From Chitinophagales bacterium (lineage in GTDB: Bacteria; Bacteroidota; Bacteroidia; Chitinophagales; UBA2359), in NCBI GenBank assembly GCA_020628375.1, contig JAHDFD010000009.1, positions 1-64,000 on the forward strand: DNA of 64,000 nucleotides, read 5' to 3'. Below the pieces are notes generated by a model, which did no database searches, was not told the origin of the DNA, and was given only the letters and a program-made list of their open reading frames with translations. Below, piece after piece: positions 63,139-64,000 of the stretch. Each line of letters opens with the position of its first letter. The first letter of the stretch is position 1. The position numbers were made by a program, and so were the translations under genes.

Positions 63139-64000
63139 TTATACCTCAAAATTATTTAATGTTCCAAACATTATTTTGTACTCTTCTAGTTGTGCCTGAT
63201 ATTGTATAAGATCGATAGGTTCTCCTAGTTGTGAAAGATTTTTTGCCGCCCATAAAAGTAAATACAACTTAGATTTATCTTCTTGAATCATTTCTATAAT
63301 ATTCCTACATAAATATTTTGCTTCATTCTTTTTATCAAGTCCGATCAGCGCATTATAAAACAATTGATAAATAAGTAATTCGCCTGTTTTGTGTACGTTA
63401 ATATTCTCAGCTTTATTTTCGAGGTTGTAGTTAAAGTAATTACGTACTATTTCGATCAAGCCCTTAAAGTCTTTCTTCTTAAAATAATAGAACAATTCTA
63501 CCCTTAAACTCAGATCATGTTTTAGTTCCGGCACATTAGCTATTAAATATGCTTCGGCATCGTCTAAATATTTTTTTGCAATTTCAAATTGTTCTTTTCG
63601 GGTGTAGTAAACACATAAAGACAAATCATAAAAAGTTTGTATAAATGGTTCGTTTATTATAGAGTGGTATTGGTTAAATTCCTGATATAACTCTCCAATT
63701 TCATTTAGCTGGACACTTGTGTATTTTTCGCTGATCAGTTGGGCATTTATAATATTCAAGATCATAGAACACAAATTCATATAAACATCTCTATATTTCT
63801 CATTGTATTGATCTATGTTTGGTACTTTCTCGTTCTTTATGTATTTTTTTAACCAAATCATCGATTCTTTAAAACACATAACCGCTTTTTCATAATAACC
63901 GATCAGACAATAAACAACCCCTAAATTCCCTATTATGGCAGAAGTGTTAAATGCATCTTTCTGATTTTTTGCTTCTAAAAATGCTGCATGATAACAGGAA
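63139..64000 (-). CDS. TPR-repeat protein, N-terminus outside the window
   Basis: The frame stays open from its stop to the window edge, so the start lies beyond 64000; the ATG at 63879 is internal. The upstream codons give TSAIIGNLGVVYCLIGYYEK, a clear TPR helix pair. The rest is helical with no catalytic motif and ends SQLGEPIDLIQYQAQLEEY, a tail seen in large TPR-based regulators or histidine kinase partners. The full protein could be a TPR-containing sensor; this part does not show it. Confidence 0.7.
   Translation of the reverse strand, partial: SCYHAAFLEAKNQKDAFNTSAIIGNLGVVYCLIGYYEKAVMCFKESMIWLKKYIKNEKVPNIDQYNEKYRDVYMNLCSMILNIINAQLISEKYTSVQLNEIGELYQEFNQYHSIINEPFIQTFYDLSLCVYYTRKEQFEIAKKYLDDAEAYLIANVPELKHDLSLRVELFYYFKKKDFKGLIEIVRNYFNYNLENKAENINVHKTGELLIYQLFYNALIGLDKKNEAKYLCRNIIEMIQEDKSKLYLLLWAAKNLSQLGEPIDLIQYQAQLEEYKIMFGTLNNFEV

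Overview
The window is AT-rich chromosomal DNA from a free-living, probably gliding member of the Bacteroidota. The evidence is a PorP/SprF-type outer-membrane protein, a GldB gliding lipoprotein, several secreted proteins ending in type IX secretion (T9SS) sorting domains, a bactofilin/AtpZ pair, SusX-like short lipoprotein signals (SSCG, SACS), and Bacteroidota-type -7 promoter boxes (TAnnTTTG) in front of prfA, sucD, the M23 peptidase gene, pyrH and lpdA. I see no rRNA, tRNA, CRISPR array, transposase or phage gene. Species cannot be named from the sequence alone.

Layout. 0-6.5 kb: a secreted LamG protein, two tandem paralogous secreted TPR proteins, LptC, a cytochrome b5-like protein and small unknowns. 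6.6-9.3 kb: prfA and a large helical hypothetical. 9.4-18.5 kb: a nitrogen assimilation block on one strand: PII protein, ammonium channel, a beta-barrel porin, then both glutamate synthase subunits, gltB and gltD, separated by a heptanucleotide array. 18.5-25 kb: a 434-bp non-coding element with perfect terminal inverted repeats, a ricin-like/dockerin secreted protein, a 1045-residue T9SS cargo and a very acidic repeat lipoprotein. 25-32 kb: sucD, DUF1015, DUF2071, an M23 peptidase-bactofilin-AtpZ operon, PorP/SprF and a GNAT-like protein with no normal start codon. 32-37 kb: a redox block with a Crp/Fnr regulator diverging from a FAD oxidoreductase and a membrane polyferredoxin, next to a TauE/SafE transporter. 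37.5-43.4 kb: pyrH, frr, gatA, a Cys-repeat T9SS protein and lpdA. 43.5-53.6 kb: a T9SS protein with a heme-like motif, an M16 peptidase, a TRIC-like channel, a META lipoprotein with two LemA lipoproteins, methylmalonyl-CoA epimerase, an XRE regulator with a lysine-rich tail, GldB and a DUF3137 protein. 54-57 kb: a GH2 glycosidase and a di-heme peroxidase. 57-60.7 kb: small orphan genes. 60.7-63 kb: thiS-thiC behind a TPP riboswitch. The window ends inside a TPR gene.

The most unusual content is in the intergenic DNA. At least seven sites carry arrays of 7-bp units built on TGAT/ATCA, often switching strand in the middle. A second family is small hairpins with a GGTC-(G/T)CCT-GACC core and different but complementary outer arms. 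A 112-115 bp element occurs twice in inverse orientation, beside fragments of a second palindromic element. Two genes (the GNAT-like protein and the TauE transporter) read upstream of any ATG/GTG/TTG into coding-like sequence, with ATT as the best-placed start. The FAD oxidoreductase/polyferredoxin/Crp block and the orphan small-gene cluster are the best candidates for uncharacterised protein systems.
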